Positions 10,316-19,168 of a stretch of 64,000 nucleotides of DNA are shown in pieces (the first letter of the stretch is position 1; every line of letters starts with the position of its first letter). A program made the position numbers and the translations under genes. The notes below the pieces were generated by a model. It searched no databases. It was not told the origin of the DNA and worked only from the letters and a program-made list of their open reading frames with translations. The stretch comes from Kiritimatiellia bacterium. GTDB taxonomy: Bacteria > Verrucomicrobiota > Kiritimatiellia > WLWN01. The stretch lies in the NCBI GenBank assembly GCA_012103575.1, contig WLWN01000001.1:263792-327791 (forward strand), given 5' to 3'.

Positions 10316-10549
10316 TGTGCCAATAAGATTATTCTGTTATGCGCCATGGTGGCCTTCAACCTATTGCGCGGTCTTGGCCAAGAGGTCATCAAACGGGCTG
10401 GGCTTGCCCCGCAGAAAATCAACATCCCGCGCTGGCGAATCAAAACGGTTCTCAAAAATATCGTTTATTGCGCGGTTCGATTGGTCCGCCACGCCGGACG
10501 AATTGAACTTCGCTTTGGCAAGCGTTGTCGCTGGTCTGAAGTGATATAA
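10316..10549 (+). pseudogene. IS1380 transposase, C-terminal fragment
   Basis: The frame opened by the MITE end reads CANKIILLCAMVAFNLLRGL and ends with LRFGKRCRWSEVI and a stop. This matches the usual IS1380 C-terminal pattern (hydrophobic helix, then a basic IxxARLIRTGRR-like helix and a GRHCPW-like end). It is on the opposite strand from the rest of the transposase. Confidence 0.7.
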
Positions 10550-10637
10550 GATATTGCCCATTCCTTCGCATAGCCCTCCGTGCACCTTTAACAATACTCT
10601 AAGGCGACTGCCCAAGGAGGCCTACGCCCCAAAATGG

Positions 10638-11877
10638 TCAAATCAGAGTGAATCTGACCTGTACGCTCAAAAAATTCATCAGGGTGATACTTGCCGGTCC
10701 CAATCCGCCCAAAAGCGAGCATCTCAAGGAAAAAGTTTTCAACTTTTGAGCCCCAAAACGCCTTCCGAAACGATAGCTGACGGATTCAGGACAGAGTCTC
10801 CCCGAAGGCAATCGCTCAACATCAAGATCGCTTTTGAGTTCACTGTGGTACTGCTCGCTGGGGCCATGTCCATGATAGAGATCTAGCACCGTCTTGGCAC
10901 GACAAGAGAGGTTCGTCCACCAGGTGTTCACCTCAAGTTTAGGAACCAGAAGTTTCTGACCATCGATATCGATGGTGCGTTCAATCACTTCGAAGGCCAC
11001 CGGGACACAAGGGCGGTTTTGGTCACCACCGGGATGGAAATGATCGAAAAAGCCTGTGTAAACGTTCTTGCCTTCACGACTGTCTTGTTTGTCTCCAACT
11101 CGGCGTGCAAGGGCCAGCATTTGTTCAGGACATTCGCGGCGAGGATTTCGCTTTACGATAAAATAATGATCCCCAAAAACGTCGAAGTTATCGGCCGCAG
11201 CGTTGCCACTATCAAGCCGAAGCAAACATTTTCCACCCAGGCCCAGGGTTTGGAGCGTTTCAACGCTGCGGGCAATAGACGCGGTCGTTCCCGACTGACA
11301 ATGTTGTTTACCGGGTCGAAGTTCGCACTCAAGCATGTGGCCTTGAGTGCCCGCATAGGCAAATATCAGGGCGTAACCATCATGGCCCTTCTAGGTGTAG
11401 GAAACGCCTTCTTTCGAAGAGCCTGAGTGATCCAAAGGGCTCACATCGATATCGACGGGAACAAGATCAAGCCCTTCGACATCTACCTAGCCAAAGGGGC
11501 CCGAGGAAAGAAGTTCGGTGTTGAGTTTGCGTAGCCCCACATGGGTTCTGGCTGGGGGCAGGTCGTCGAAACGACGTCGGAACACCGGCTCAGAAGCTAC
11601 CTTTTTAACTCCCCTTTTTAAGTCCAAAGGCATTCATAAAAATCTCATCACCCCGGTACAGGTCGATATCATTAAAATCGGTTCGACCGTTGCAAAGTAA
11701 GCCGATCTGGGTAAGGAGGATCTCCCGGTCAGAGATCGCATCGGAGCGGCGTGGTTGAAAATTGGAGGGAAGAATCCGTTGAGCATGATCCTCAAGCAGT
11801 AGGCCGCAAAGATGATTTCCGCTTGTGCTGTTGAGTTCGCCCTTGCCAGTCTTTATTTTATATTGTTTCATATACAC
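10638..11877 (-). pseudogene. IS1380 transposase, N-terminal and central part
   Basis: The N-terminal frame starts at 11877 (MYMKQYKIKTGKGELNSTSG) and continues in a shifted frame to the central part 10638-11336. That part contains LLRLDSGNAAADNFDVF and HGPSEQYHSELKSDLDVERL, the typical IS1380 catalytic regions, and then loses similarity near LPSGR. Several frameshifts separate the pieces. It is non-functional as read. Confidence 0.8.
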
Positions 11878-12000
11878 ACCTGTTGGGGTGGGGTTGTTTG
11901 TTTGAATACGGGTATGTTCCCCGCCTTAGCCCAACAGGTAATGAAAAATCGTCAGATTTTAACTGACGGATCCAGGGAATAGTGTAGAACATCGAGATAT

Positions 12001-12915
12001 ATGAATCCATTAAAAAAAATATACAATATTTACCGAAAAATATTTTCCGAAGAAGAGAATATTACGTTGATCGACGGTTGTCCAATTGCGTTTGTCCATT
12101 TAGTATGCCTGACCATCCCATGGGTCGGGTTTAGCGTGACGGCGGTGATCGCTTGTTTTGCGGCATATGCATTACGTGTATTTTCGCTTACAGGAGGGTA
12201 TCACAGATATTTTTCACACCGGTCCTATAAAACAAGTCGTGTTTTTCAATTTATACTTGCGTTTCTAGGTGGCTCAGCAGCACAATTAGGTGCCCTTTGG
12301 TGGGCGGCCCATCATCGGCATCATCATGAACATTCTGACACCAAGAAAGATATCCACTCTCCACACCGCCGGGGCTTCTTTTTCGCGCATATTGGATGGG
12401 TGTTATGTGACCGTTATTCGGAGACACAACTCGAACACATAGGGGACTTTGCTCGCTATCCTGAATTACGGTTCCTGAATCGTTTCCATATTATTCCTCC
12501 CTTAACCTTAGGTCTCATCATGTACGGGCTCGGATACTTTTTTCAGACTCATTATCCTCATTTGAATACGTCCCCTTGGCAAATGGTGGTATGGGGATTC
12601 TTTGTGAGTACGGTACTGGTCTACCACGCAACTTTTTGTATTAACTCCGTCACTCATATGATGGGGAAAAAACGATTTCGCATTAAAGACGATAGTCGAA
12701 ACAGTTTTTTACTTGCTTTTTTAACCATGGGAGAAGGGTGGCATAACAACCATCATCGATATCCTATGGCCACTCGACAGGGGCTTTATTGGTGGGAAAT
12801 TGATATGACCTACTACATCCTCGTCCTGCTTTCCAAGCTGGGTCTCATATGGGATTTACAAAAACATCCCCAAATGATCTACGAAGAAGCACGTCAAATC
12901 AAACAAGATATATAA
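12001..12915 (+). CDS. membrane acyl-lipid/acyl-CoA desaturase (delta-9 type)
   Basis: Integral-membrane di-iron desaturase of the stearoyl-CoA desaturase family that introduces a cis double bond into fatty acyl chains. The 304-aa product has all three histidine boxes: HRYFSH near residue 64, HRHHHEHSD near residue 103 and HNNHHRYP near residue 244. Hydrophobic segments lie near residues 27-60, 80-97 and 160-210. Length is typical for bacterial members. ATG at 12001 lies 24 bp after the IS1380-type end, so the native promoter may have been replaced by the element. No frameshift. A second, unrelated desaturase lies at 61811. Confidence 0.9.
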   Translation: MNPLKKIYNIYRKIFSEEENITLIDGCPIAFVHLVCLTIPWVGFSVTAVIACFAAYALRVFSLTGGYHRYFSHRSYKTSRVFQFILAFLGGSAAQLGALWWAAHHRHHHEHSDTKKDIHSPHRRGFFFAHIGWVLCDRYSETQLEHIGDFARYPELRFLNRFHIIPPLTLGLIMYGLGYFFQTHYPHLNTSPWQMVVWGFFVSTVLVYHATFCINSVTHMMGKKRFRIKDDSRNSFLLAFLTMGEGWHNNHHRYPMATRQGLYWWEIDMTYYILVLLSKLGLIWDLQKHPQMIYEEARQIKQDI

Positions 12916-12965
12916 GGCAGTCGGGATTGTAAAATCTGGAGAAAGATAAAGCCCAAGGTCTTGAA

Positions 12966-13184
12966 GGCGAGGTGAATTACTTTAAGGCGCACCGCGACCC
13001 TATAGATTATCAGGCTGCTAAATGAGGGGGTTGCCCTAAAGGGTCTGGAGCCATGGAATCGACCTGTGCCCAATTCCAAACCCGATTCAAACGAACCGGT
13101 CAATTTTGGATACCTCCTAGAAAGCATCACTTAATCGCTCTGGAATTAGCACGGCAGAATCATGACGGGGATGATATTTGGTAG
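12966..13184 (+). pseudogene. transposase C-terminal remnant
   Basis: One frame reads YFKAHRDPIDYQAAK, a TGA, then KGSGAMESTCAQFQTRFKRT and GQFWIPPRKHHLIALELA. The GSGAxEST...RFKRxGQFW pattern is known to me from the end of a transposase group (I could not settle whether ISKra4-like or another). Only about 70 codons remain and an internal stop is present, so this is a dead fragment. Confidence 0.6.
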
Positions 13185-13252
13185 TATGACCCAGATGCGC
13201 CTCAAATAACTAGCCGTTCTAATTTTGATTTCAAATTTCAAATGGCTGTGAC

Positions 13253-13280
13253 TTGACTTCGTAAAGCAGACCGTTAAGCT
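13253..13280 (+). promoter_or_regulatory. candidate promoter of tRNA-Val
   Basis: TTGACT at 13253-13258 and TAAGCT at 13275-13280 are 16 bp apart, with the tRNA 16 bp further on. The -35 is near consensus and the -10 is weak. Confidence 0.4.
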
Positions 13281-13296
13281 ACCCCTCTTATTTTTC

Positions 13297-13371
13297 GGGC
13301 GGTTAGCTCAGCGGGAGAGCGGCTGGTTTACACCCAGTAGGTCACAGGTTCGAATCCTGTACCGCCCACCA
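13297..13371 (+). tRNA. tRNA-Val (anticodon UAC)
   Basis: A full cloverleaf can be folded. The acceptor GGGCGGT (13297-13303) pairs with ACCGCCC (13361-13367). The D stem is GCTC/GAGC. The anticodon stem GCTGG/CCAGT encloses the loop TTTACAC with anticodon TAC. The T arm is ACAGG-TTCGAAT-CCTGT. The 3' CCA is encoded (13369-13371). The UAC anticodon reads valine GUA codons and others by wobble. Confidence 0.95.
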
Positions 13372-13501
13372 GGTTTCGTGTCGAACATCGTAATAATAAG
13401 AAGCCTGTCACGGCGTAGCGTGTCGTGTGAGCAAAGCCAGACTGGCCACAACGCTACGTTTTGGTGCAACCCTTATACTCCAGAAGAAAGGTTATAGATT
13501 A

Positions 13502-14767
13502 ATGAGTTACAACAAAATTGAAGTTCCTGAAAACGGCGAAAAGATTGCCATGGGAGATGATACGTATCTTCAGGTCCCCCATCATCCCATTATCCCTTTT
13601 ATTGAAGGGGATGGTACGGGGAAAGATCTCACTCATGCAGCCATGCTTGTATGGAATGCGGCCGTTGAAAAAGCATACGGAGGGACCCGTCAGGTTCAAT
13701 GGATGGAAGTCTATGCCGGGGAAAAAGCAAACGAAGTCTATGGTGAACCCATCTGGTTACCTCCCGAAACATTAGAAGCGGTCAAAGAATTTCTTGTAGC
13801 CATTAAAGGGCCTTTAACCACACCCGTAGGTGGTGGGATACAAAGTCTAAATGTGGCCTTACGCCAAGAACTTGATCTTTATGTATGTTTACGTCCTGTA
13901 CGTTGGTTCAAAGGGGTTCCCTCCCCTGTCAAAAATCCTGAACGTACGGACATGGTTATTTTTCGTGAAAACTCTGAGGACATTTATGCGGGTGTAGAGT
14001 GGGAAGAAGGAACGTCAGAAGTTAGAAAAGTTATTGACTTTTTACAACAAGAAATGGGTGTTAAAAAAATTCGTTTCCCTGAAACTTCAGGGATTGGCAT
14101 AAAACCGGTTTCTAAAGAAGGAACGACTCGTTTAAATAAAGCCGCTATTCAATATGCCATTGATAACAATCGTAAATCCGTGACGCTTGTTCATAAAGGG
14201 AATATTATGAAGTTTACCGAGGGCGCTTTTTGCGACTGGGGATATGAAACCGCTAAAACCCATTTTGGAGCTCAAGACCTTGATGGCGGTCCTTGGCAAG
14301 TCATTAAAAACCCAAGCACAGGTGAGAACATTATAATTAAAGACGTTATTGCAGATGCCTTTTTGCAGCAAATTCTTACTCGCCCAGCTGAATATGATGT
14401 GATCGCTACCATGAACCTAAACGGAGACTATATTTCTGATGCGCTAGCCGCTTGTGTTGGAGGGATAGGAATTGCGCCAGGCGCAAACATTAACTATGAA
14501 ACAGGGGTGTCAATCTTTGAAGCAACTCATGGTACGGCGCCCAAATATGCCGGGCAAGATAAAGTCAATCCTGGTTCCCTTATTTTATCCGGGGCTATGA
14601 TGTTTCGTTATATGAGGTGGCAAGAGGCGGCGGATCTTACTATCACCGGGATCGAAAAGACCATTAGTAATAAGACCGTAACATACGATTTCGAACGATT
14701 GATGGAGGGAGCTACGTTGCTCAAATGCAGTGAATTTGGTCAAGCGATTGTCGATAACATGGAATAA
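13502..14767 (+). CDS. icd: isocitrate dehydrogenase (NADP type)
   Basis: Oxidative decarboxylation of isocitrate to 2-oxoglutarate in the TCA cycle. The 421-aa product matches the Escherichia coli-type enzyme in length. Landmarks: [13 protein letters not shown] near residue 35, phosphate-binding loop [12 protein letters not shown] near residue 150, [17 protein letters not shown] near residue 225, and [20 protein letters not shown] with the metal aspartate near residue 300. The open frame extends upstream to 13427, but ATG 13502 is preferred because it has an AGAAAGG ribosome site about 10 bp upstream and starts where the family starts. No defect is seen. It lies between tRNA-Val and a heptose adenylyltransferase. 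Confidence 0.95.
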   Translation: MSYNKIEVPENGEKIAMGDDTYLQVPHHPIIPFIEGDGTGKDLTHAAMLVWNAAVEKAYGGTRQVQWMEVYAGEKANEVYGEPIWLPPETLEAVKEFLVAIKGPLTTPVGGGIQSLNVALRQELDLYVCLRPVRWFKGVPSPVKNPERTDMVIFRENSEDIYAGVEWEEGTSEVRKVIDFLQQEMGVKKIRFPETSGIGIKPVSKEGTTRLNKAAIQYAIDNNRKSVTLVHKGNIMKFTEGAFCDWGYETAKTHFGAQDLDGGPWQVIKNPSTGENIIIKDVIADAFLQQILTRPAEYDVIATMNLNGDYISDALAACVGGIGIAPGANINYETGVSIFEATHGTAPKYAGQDKVNPGSLILSGAMMFRYMRWQEAADLTITGIEKTISNKTVTYDFERLMEGATLLKCSEFGQAIVDNME

Positions 14768-14810
14768 TCCCAAATTTGGAATCTAGGTCTATTCGTTATC
14801 GGTTATTAGG

Positions 14811-15344
14811 GTGCTTCAAAGGAATAAAGACATAACATTGGATATGGAAAAAAAATCCGATAGCCCTTTTTTCTCCCCAGATGCCATGCAGGAGGAAAGG
14901 GAAAATCTACGAGCTCAGAATAAAACCGTTGTATTCACGAATGGCTGTTTCGATATCCTGCATGTGGGCCATGTTTCCTATCTCTCCTTTGCAAAACAGC
15001 AAGGGGATATTCTGATTGTCGGCCTAAATTCTGATCAATCTATTAAACGTATAAAAGGGGTCTATCGTCCCGTTGTCTCTGAAAAGGATCGTGCATCCGT
15101 TCTCTTGGCGCTCGAATCTGTAGATTATGTCATTATCTTTAATGAAGAAGAGCCGGCATCACTAATCGAGCTATTACTCCCTGATGTCCTTGTTAAAGGG
15201 GAAGATTGGGCCCATTATGTAAGCGGGCGAGGTGTTGTCGAAGCAAATGGGGGGTGTGTAGTTCTTGCGCCCATGGTTAAAGGACATTCGTCTAGCGACA
15301 TTATAGAGCGCATCCAAAAATACTATGGCGCTGGGCCGCGTTAA
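14811..15344 (+). CDS. rfaE2: D-glycero-beta-D-manno-heptose 1-phosphate adenylyltransferase
   Basis: Cytidylyltransferase-fold enzyme that makes ADP-heptose, a precursor of the lipopolysaccharide inner core. The nucleotide-binding motif VVFTNGCFDILHVGHVSYL with HVGH is near residue 42; VGLNSDQSIKRIKG and the C-terminal VKGHSSSDIIERI are also typical. This is the stand-alone form (as opposed to the HldE fusion). GTG 14811 opens the frame; ATG 14844 is equally possible and gives about 166 aa, closer to the family. Forty-odd bases separate it from icd, so cotranscription is plausible. Implies an LPS-bearing outer membrane. Confidence 0.9.
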   Translation: MLQRNKDITLDMEKKSDSPFFSPDAMQEERENLRAQNKTVVFTNGCFDILHVGHVSYLSFAKQQGDILIVGLNSDQSIKRIKGVYRPVVSEKDRASVLLALESVDYVIIFNEEEPASLIELLLPDVLVKGEDWAHYVSGRGVVEANGGCVVLAPMVKGHSSSDIIERIQKYYGAGPR

Positions 15345-15437
15345 TACATATAGACGCGGTAGTCGGTAGGTTTATTGCTCGGTTGGAACCCATACTTCAA
15401 GAATTGGAAAGCGTTTAACTAGGTTCTGTCCTGAAAC

Positions 15438-16817
15438 TCACCTATTGGCGGGGAGTTCAACAAGTTGATATCCCAATTCTTTTGCCGTCTTTGCCATAGA
15501 AAAAAACCGTCTGGCCTTAAAACGTTCTTGGTAGACTTTTTCCCCCTCGTCTACATAATCTTGTCCGTAATGCAGCGTTCGATAAATGAGTATGGCCAGT
15601 TTACGTGCAAGAGCAAATACGGCCACGGCTCCACTCCTACGCCGAGCTACCCGACGATATTCAGCCCCCAAAGAGGAGTGTGATCGACTCAAAGAAACCG
15701 CCGCCATTCGCAAGATTCCAGCCACCCGATTTGAACCCGTACCACGAGGGGGCTTTTTCTTGAGAGCTTTTCCTCCAGAAATCCCCATCTTTGGACAAAG
15801 CCTCAACCAACTCACAAAATGTTTTTTCGAAGAAAAATCACTCAGATTAAATCCCACCTCGGTAAGTATGACTTGCGAAACTCCAGCGCTTATCCCGTCA
15901 ATACGCGTTAAATCTACTCCGGAAAATTGCCACAATATTTTTTGGTCTTCCTGCTCTCCTCGGTTACGTATCGCTTTTCGTTTAGCGGCTTTAGGATGCT
16001 CAGGGGCCTCTTTATTTTTCCGTTCTTGCGGAGTCATCGCTAACAACTCCTTGTGCAGTTCTTGCTCGTAATCGGTAATCTGTGCTTGGAGTTGGTCATA
16101 GAGCTTTAGGGCCATTTTAAGGTTAAACAAATGCTCTGATTTCCACGTACCGGTGAGGTGCTCAGCTATTTCTTTTTCGTTTTTTCCGCAACGAGAATCT
16201 CGCAAACACGCAAGGACTTTGGGGTCACGTTGACCTTCAACAATCCCACGTACAATCGCTAAGCCTGTTTTCCCGGTAATATCTGTTAGGGCTCGATGAA
16301 CTTGGACATTCATTTGATCCAAAGCCTTTTGCATCCAGTTGACGGTTTTGGAACGTTCCTTAACCAGATTGGCACATTGGCGAGTCAATGCGCGGCATCT
16401 ACAAATGCCTTCACTCGGTCGAAAGGATCCATGTAATAGGCCACAGCTGTGTAGAAGCTGAATCCATTGACAGTCCTGTACATCGGTTTTACGACCCGGG
16501 ACATGGCACAGTTCTCTGGCGTTGACCAAGATGGGCTCTATTCCAGAAGCCTCCAGCAGTTCGTACAAAGGGATCCAGTAAATCCCTGTACTTTCCATGG
16601 CCACCGACTTTACTCCTTGCTCTTGGAGCCAAGCGATCAGTCCGATTAATTGGGGTGTAGTGGATCGAAAAACACGCACGTTGGGTTCGCCGCTGATCAA
16701 GGCCGGACCACATACGTAATGCTCGCAAGCCCCCAAATCAATTCCAGCCACCTTCGGTTGGAGTATGGGTAAGCTTTGCACGGATCGTTTATTTACCTTT
16801 GTTTTTGATGCCGACAT
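15438..16817 (-). CDS. IS110-family transposase (DEDD)
   Basis: The 459-aa recombinase has the N-terminal RuvC-like DEDD domain (VAGIDLGACEHYVCG near residue 25, SVAMESTGIYWIPLYELL near residue 72, PGRKTDVQDCQWIQLLHSCG near residue 107) and the C-terminal Transposase_20 domain with catalytic-serine surroundings (RIDGISAGVSQVILTEVG, FVSWLRLCPKMGISGGK). It is uninterrupted and full length, unlike most transposases in the window, so this element may still be active. IS110 recombinases of the IS621 type are guided by a bridge RNA from the adjacent non-coding end. Confidence 0.92.
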   Translation of the reverse strand: MSASKTKVNKRSVQSLPILQPKVAGIDLGACEHYVCGPALISGEPNVRVFRSTTPQLIGLIAWLQEQGVKSVAMESTGIYWIPLYELLEASGIEPILVNARELCHVPGRKTDVQDCQWIQLLHSCGLLHGSFRPSEGICRCRALTRQCANLVKERSKTVNWMQKALDQMNVQVHRALTDITGKTGLAIVRGIVEGQRDPKVLACLRDSRCGKNEKEIAEHLTGTWKSEHLFNLKMALKLYDQLQAQITDYEQELHKELLAMTPQERKNKEAPEHPKAAKRKAIRNRGEQEDQKILWQFSGVDLTRIDGISAGVSQVILTEVGFNLSDFSSKKHFVSWLRLCPKMGISGGKALKKKPPRGTGSNRVAGILRMAAVSLSRSHSSLGAEYRRVARRRSGAVAVFALARKLAILIYRTLHYGQDYVDEGEKVYQERFKARRFFSMAKTAKELGYQLVELPANR

Positions 16818-16848
16818 GATATCCTCCGGGTTGTGGTTAGTTGTGGAG

Positions 16849-16993
16849 GCTACGGCCCGAGGTGGCTATACAATGGATTCTGTCCTGGGGGAGTCGCCTG
16901 GAGCGCTCGCCAATGAATGATGGCCAACTCAGACCCAAACTTCGTATGGGGCACAAGGCACCAATATCTTTAGGGGGGCTTAACTGCCGTAGC
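16849..16993 (-). ncRNA. candidate IS110 bridge RNA region
   Basis: In the non-coding DNA upstream of the IS110 transposase an 8-bp perfect inverted repeat, GCTACGGC (16849-16856) and GCCGTAGC (16986-16993), encloses about 130 bases. Within it, 16878-16887 repeats exactly the ten bases found at the transposase-distal junction of the element. A guide loop matching the element end is the expected property of a bridge RNA. No transcript is shown; this is an inference from layout and pairing. Confidence 0.35.
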
Positions 16994-17027
16994 TTTCATG
17001 ACATTTACACCTTACCGGACTCCAGTT

Positions 17028-17279
17028 TCAACCCTGAATGATCCAGCAAAGAGACCATGCTGGTGGCGAAACTTCGATGAAACTCCCGCTGTTGTCTATG
17101 ATGAGGCGTGGATCGGTACCCACCGAAGTCAAACTGCCTACGATCACATCATCAAATCCGAATCCGTCGGTGCCTAGGGCGGGGGTGCTTAAAGTGAAGT
17201 TGGTAAACGGCTCGGCGGTATCAATGAATCCAAAGAAGAAGAGGGATCCACTTGGCGTTGGGGCTGTATTGGACACCAC
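17028..17279 (-). pseudogene. fragment of an exported extracellular protein
   Basis: A minus-strand frame reads FFFGFIDTAEPFTNFTL and TDGFGFDDVIVG. This pattern (GFID...PFTxxxL...DGFGFDxxxVG) is frequent in PEP-CTERM-type secreted proteins of Planctomycetes and Verrucomicrobia. Only about 60-70 codons remain. It is cut on its N-terminal side by IS630 copy 1 at 17280 and on the other side by the IS110 region. No anchor or signal is left. Confidence 0.5.
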
Positions 17280-17288
17280 TAGAGCGCT

Positions 17289-17852
17289 TCACGATTGAGG
17301 TGTCGCGATGTAGCACGAAGAAAACCAGCCGATTACCTCGTCGGGAGAAACCTCTTCGAACGCTTGTGTGAGCGCTTCAGATAGTTCCTGCTGACTGCGG
17401 GCTGCAAGGTTGCCCAACCGATTCTCTATCTTGCCCCACATTTTTTTAATGGGGTTAGAATCGGGGCTGTAGGGTGGAAGGAATCTTACATGGGCCCCAC
17501 ATGACTCAATGAATTCAATGACCTTGGGATTGTGATGGACGCGAAGATTGTCCATGATGACGATGTCTTCAGGTGAAAGAGTCGGGAGAAGAACCCGGCG
17601 AATATATTCTCCAAAAACAGCCGTCTCTGTCGCCCCCTCCCCCTCCATGGCCGCTGTTGTTCCGTCCAGGCGGACCGAAGAAATCAAGGTGGTGGTACAC
17701 CAATGTCCATGAGGTGTTTTGGTAAAAAGCCTGTTCCCGCCCAACGCCCGGCCCCGCAGACGAGTCATATTCGTTTTCGCCTCGGATTCATCAATAAAGA
17801 CAAGGCGACTTGGATCAAGTTTGGCCACCTCTTGGATCCACTGCTTTCTCAA
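17289..17852 (-). CDS. IS630-type B transposase, catalytic ORF (copy 1)
   Basis: 187-aa DDE domain: LVFIDESEAKTNMTR, IVIMDNLRVHHNPKV and LPPYSPDSNPIKKMW carry the three acidic residues' regions, but the last motif reads NPIKKMW where the other copies have NPIEKMW, so the catalytic glutamate is replaced by lysine. The helix-turn-helix half (17815-18226) is in another frame and frameshifted. Confidence 0.85.
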   Translation of the reverse strand: MRKQWIQEVAKLDPSRLVFIDESEAKTNMTRLRGRALGGNRLFTKTPHGHWCTTTLISSVRLDGTTAAMEGEGATETAVFGEYIRRVLLPTLSPEDIVIMDNLRVHHNPKVIEFIESCGAHVRFLPPYSPDSNPIKKMWGKIENRLGNLAARSQQELSEALTQAFEEVSPDEVIGWFSSCYIATPQS

Positions 17853-18226
17853 GAGACTTACATCCGCCCGGTCTTGCTCGCTGGCGTGAAGCGTTTCTTT
17901 TATACCGGCAGCCCAACCGATTCAACGCCCGCTGTATGGCCATGATCAACCCCTTCACGCCGCTCATGTTCTTGAGTTCTTCAAGCGTTGCCGGGATGTT
18001 TGCCCCCCAGTTGAGCCAACGCCTTGAGCTGCTTTCCGCTGTAGAGGGCCTGACGATGCCCACGCGGTCGGGGAGCGGTCTGTCCGGTTTCGTTGAAACG
18101 AGAGAGCCCACGCTGAAACGTTCTAAGATCTACACGATAAGAAGATGCGATATCGGCCTGGGAACCTTTGCCCATTTTGTAGGCATCTATCGCACGCCGC
18201 CGGATTTCTGCTGTTGCTATACTCAT
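17815..18226 (-). pseudogene. IS630-type B transposase, HTH ORF (copy 1), frameshifted
   Basis: Starts MSIATAEIRRRAIDAYKMGK with a Sleeping-Beauty-like helix-turn-helix (SQADIASSYRVDLRTFQRGL). The frame breaks at GGKHPGNA, where other copies read GGKHPDATLEELKN, and resumes one frame over with ATLEELKNMSGVKG. Intact version: copy 5 at 56081. Confidence 0.85.
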
Positions 18227-18277
18227 GTCATGGAGTATAGATCTTCTAGAGAGGCATTTTAATCGTTAAATGCTCTA

Positions 18278-19024
18278 AATCAAGCTTCCCACAATAAAAA
18301 AGAATGCTGATGCAAAAACTTTCAAAGGATCGATAGCCCCGTGCATTTGCTTTTACTGTTTGGATTTTTGAGTTTAATCCCTTCGATACCGCATTGCTGA
18401 TATAACTACTAAAGTACGTCAAAAGGTTCCCTAAATGTTTCTTGATCATCTGGGCTACCTTTCGAATCGGTGTTAACCCACTGTGTATGGCTTGCTCAAA
18501 CCAATCGGTGAAAAATCACTGGGCCCATCTTGGGTCTGGTCGAGACCAGAAATGAACAAAGAGTTTTTTAAGTTTCTAAGCCTTGGCCACCTGTAACCCC
18601 GCATTTCTCAATGCCGCAAATGAGTCCTGAGCCTCTTGACTCAAATGCTCAAATCCTTTAGCCAGAGATATTTTGTTCCTGTTAACCGATCATCATTCTG
18701 TCCTTGTAATCTACGATGCTCTTGCCTCTTTACTTTATCTACAGCCTCATTCAAATACTTGCTAATATGAAAACGGTCATGAACGATGTCTGCATAAGGA
18801 AGTTGTTCTTTTGCGGCCTCACAATAAGGGCCCCACATATCCATAGCCGCACCGCAGACCATCTCTCGCTGCCAAGAGGTTGACCCCTGTTCTAATAAGC
18901 TATTACTGGCTTTTTTATCACGATTTTCAACCACTTCCAGGACCCTAGATCCTTCTAGATCATTTAATAGGGATACGTACTTATGCCCTCTGAGAAAGGA
19001 CTTTTCATCGATGCCTACCCACAC
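18278..19024 (-). pseudogene. ISL3-family transposase remnant
   Basis: The N-proximal frame (18641-19024) begins WVGIDEKSFLRGHKYVSLL, the first catalytic aspartate region of ISL3, followed by VCGAAMDMWGPYCEA and ADIVHDRFHISKYL. After frame changes the C-terminus (18246-18449) reads ISNAVSKGLNSKIQTVKANA and ends GYRSFESFCISILFYCGKLDL just at the IS630 boundary. The N-terminal zinc-finger/HTH part is missing, and IS630 copy 1 inserted at the very end of the gene. Confidence 0.8.
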
Positions 19025-19168
19025 AATTTAACACATAACGTGTTTATAATCAAAGTTTCAAGAAAACGGTTAAGCTGGGCCCTTGAAATTTTTATGATTA
19101 AAAATTTGGATAATTCGTGGGTAAAGTCCGTATTGGACATTCGACATTCTTCGGTTTTCAATTCGATC
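19025..19168. other. no recognisable gene
   Basis: About 140 AT-rich bases between the ISL3 remnant and the RNase Y stop codon. Probably the degraded end of the ISL3 element; no terminator with a clear stem and T run was found. Confidence 0.4.

Larger units (their letters stand above)
10314..11976. mobile_element. IS1380-type element, internally rearranged
   Basis: The right end (11957-11976) is TTTTAACTGACGGATCCAGG, the same terminal sequence as the MITE. Inside it, 11880-11940 holds an inverted repeat CCTGTTGGG / CCCAACAGG. Transposase sequence lies on opposite strands: the C-terminus on plus near the left end, the rest on minus. A simple insertion cannot give this; an inversion or the fusion of two copies is needed. 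Confidence 0.8.
15424..16993. mobile_element. IS110-family element with candidate bridge-RNA region
   Basis: Contains one intact IS110 transposase on the minus strand. The left junction is only 14 bp beyond the transposase stop and shows TTCTGTCCTG (15424-15433). The same ten bases occur at 16878-16887 in the non-coding DNA 5' of the transposase. The right border is uncertain. It should lie between 16887 and about 17060, where an exported-protein fragment begins. Confidence 0.65.
17280..18277. mobile_element. IS630-type element B, copy 1
   Basis: 998 bp with imperfect inverted ends TAGAGCGCTTCACGATTGAG and (on the other strand) TAGAGCATTTAACGATTAAA, inserted at a TA. Two minus-strand transposase frames. 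A 2-bp deletion near 17990 relative to copies 4 and 5 (TGCCGGGATG versus TGCATCGGGATG) breaks the first frame, so this copy is defective. Confidence 0.9.

Noticed and set aside
13427..13501. Upstream 25-codon extension of isocitrate dehydrogenase
   Set aside because: Low coding character and no relation to the family N-terminus; a ribosome site stands just before ATG 13502.
16878..16887. TTCTGTCCTG repeat as simple flanking duplication of the IS110 element
   Set aside because: Not excluded, but it would leave only about 60 bp of non-coding DNA at the 5' side, too short for this family; the bridge-RNA reading is kept as the main hypothesis at low confidence.
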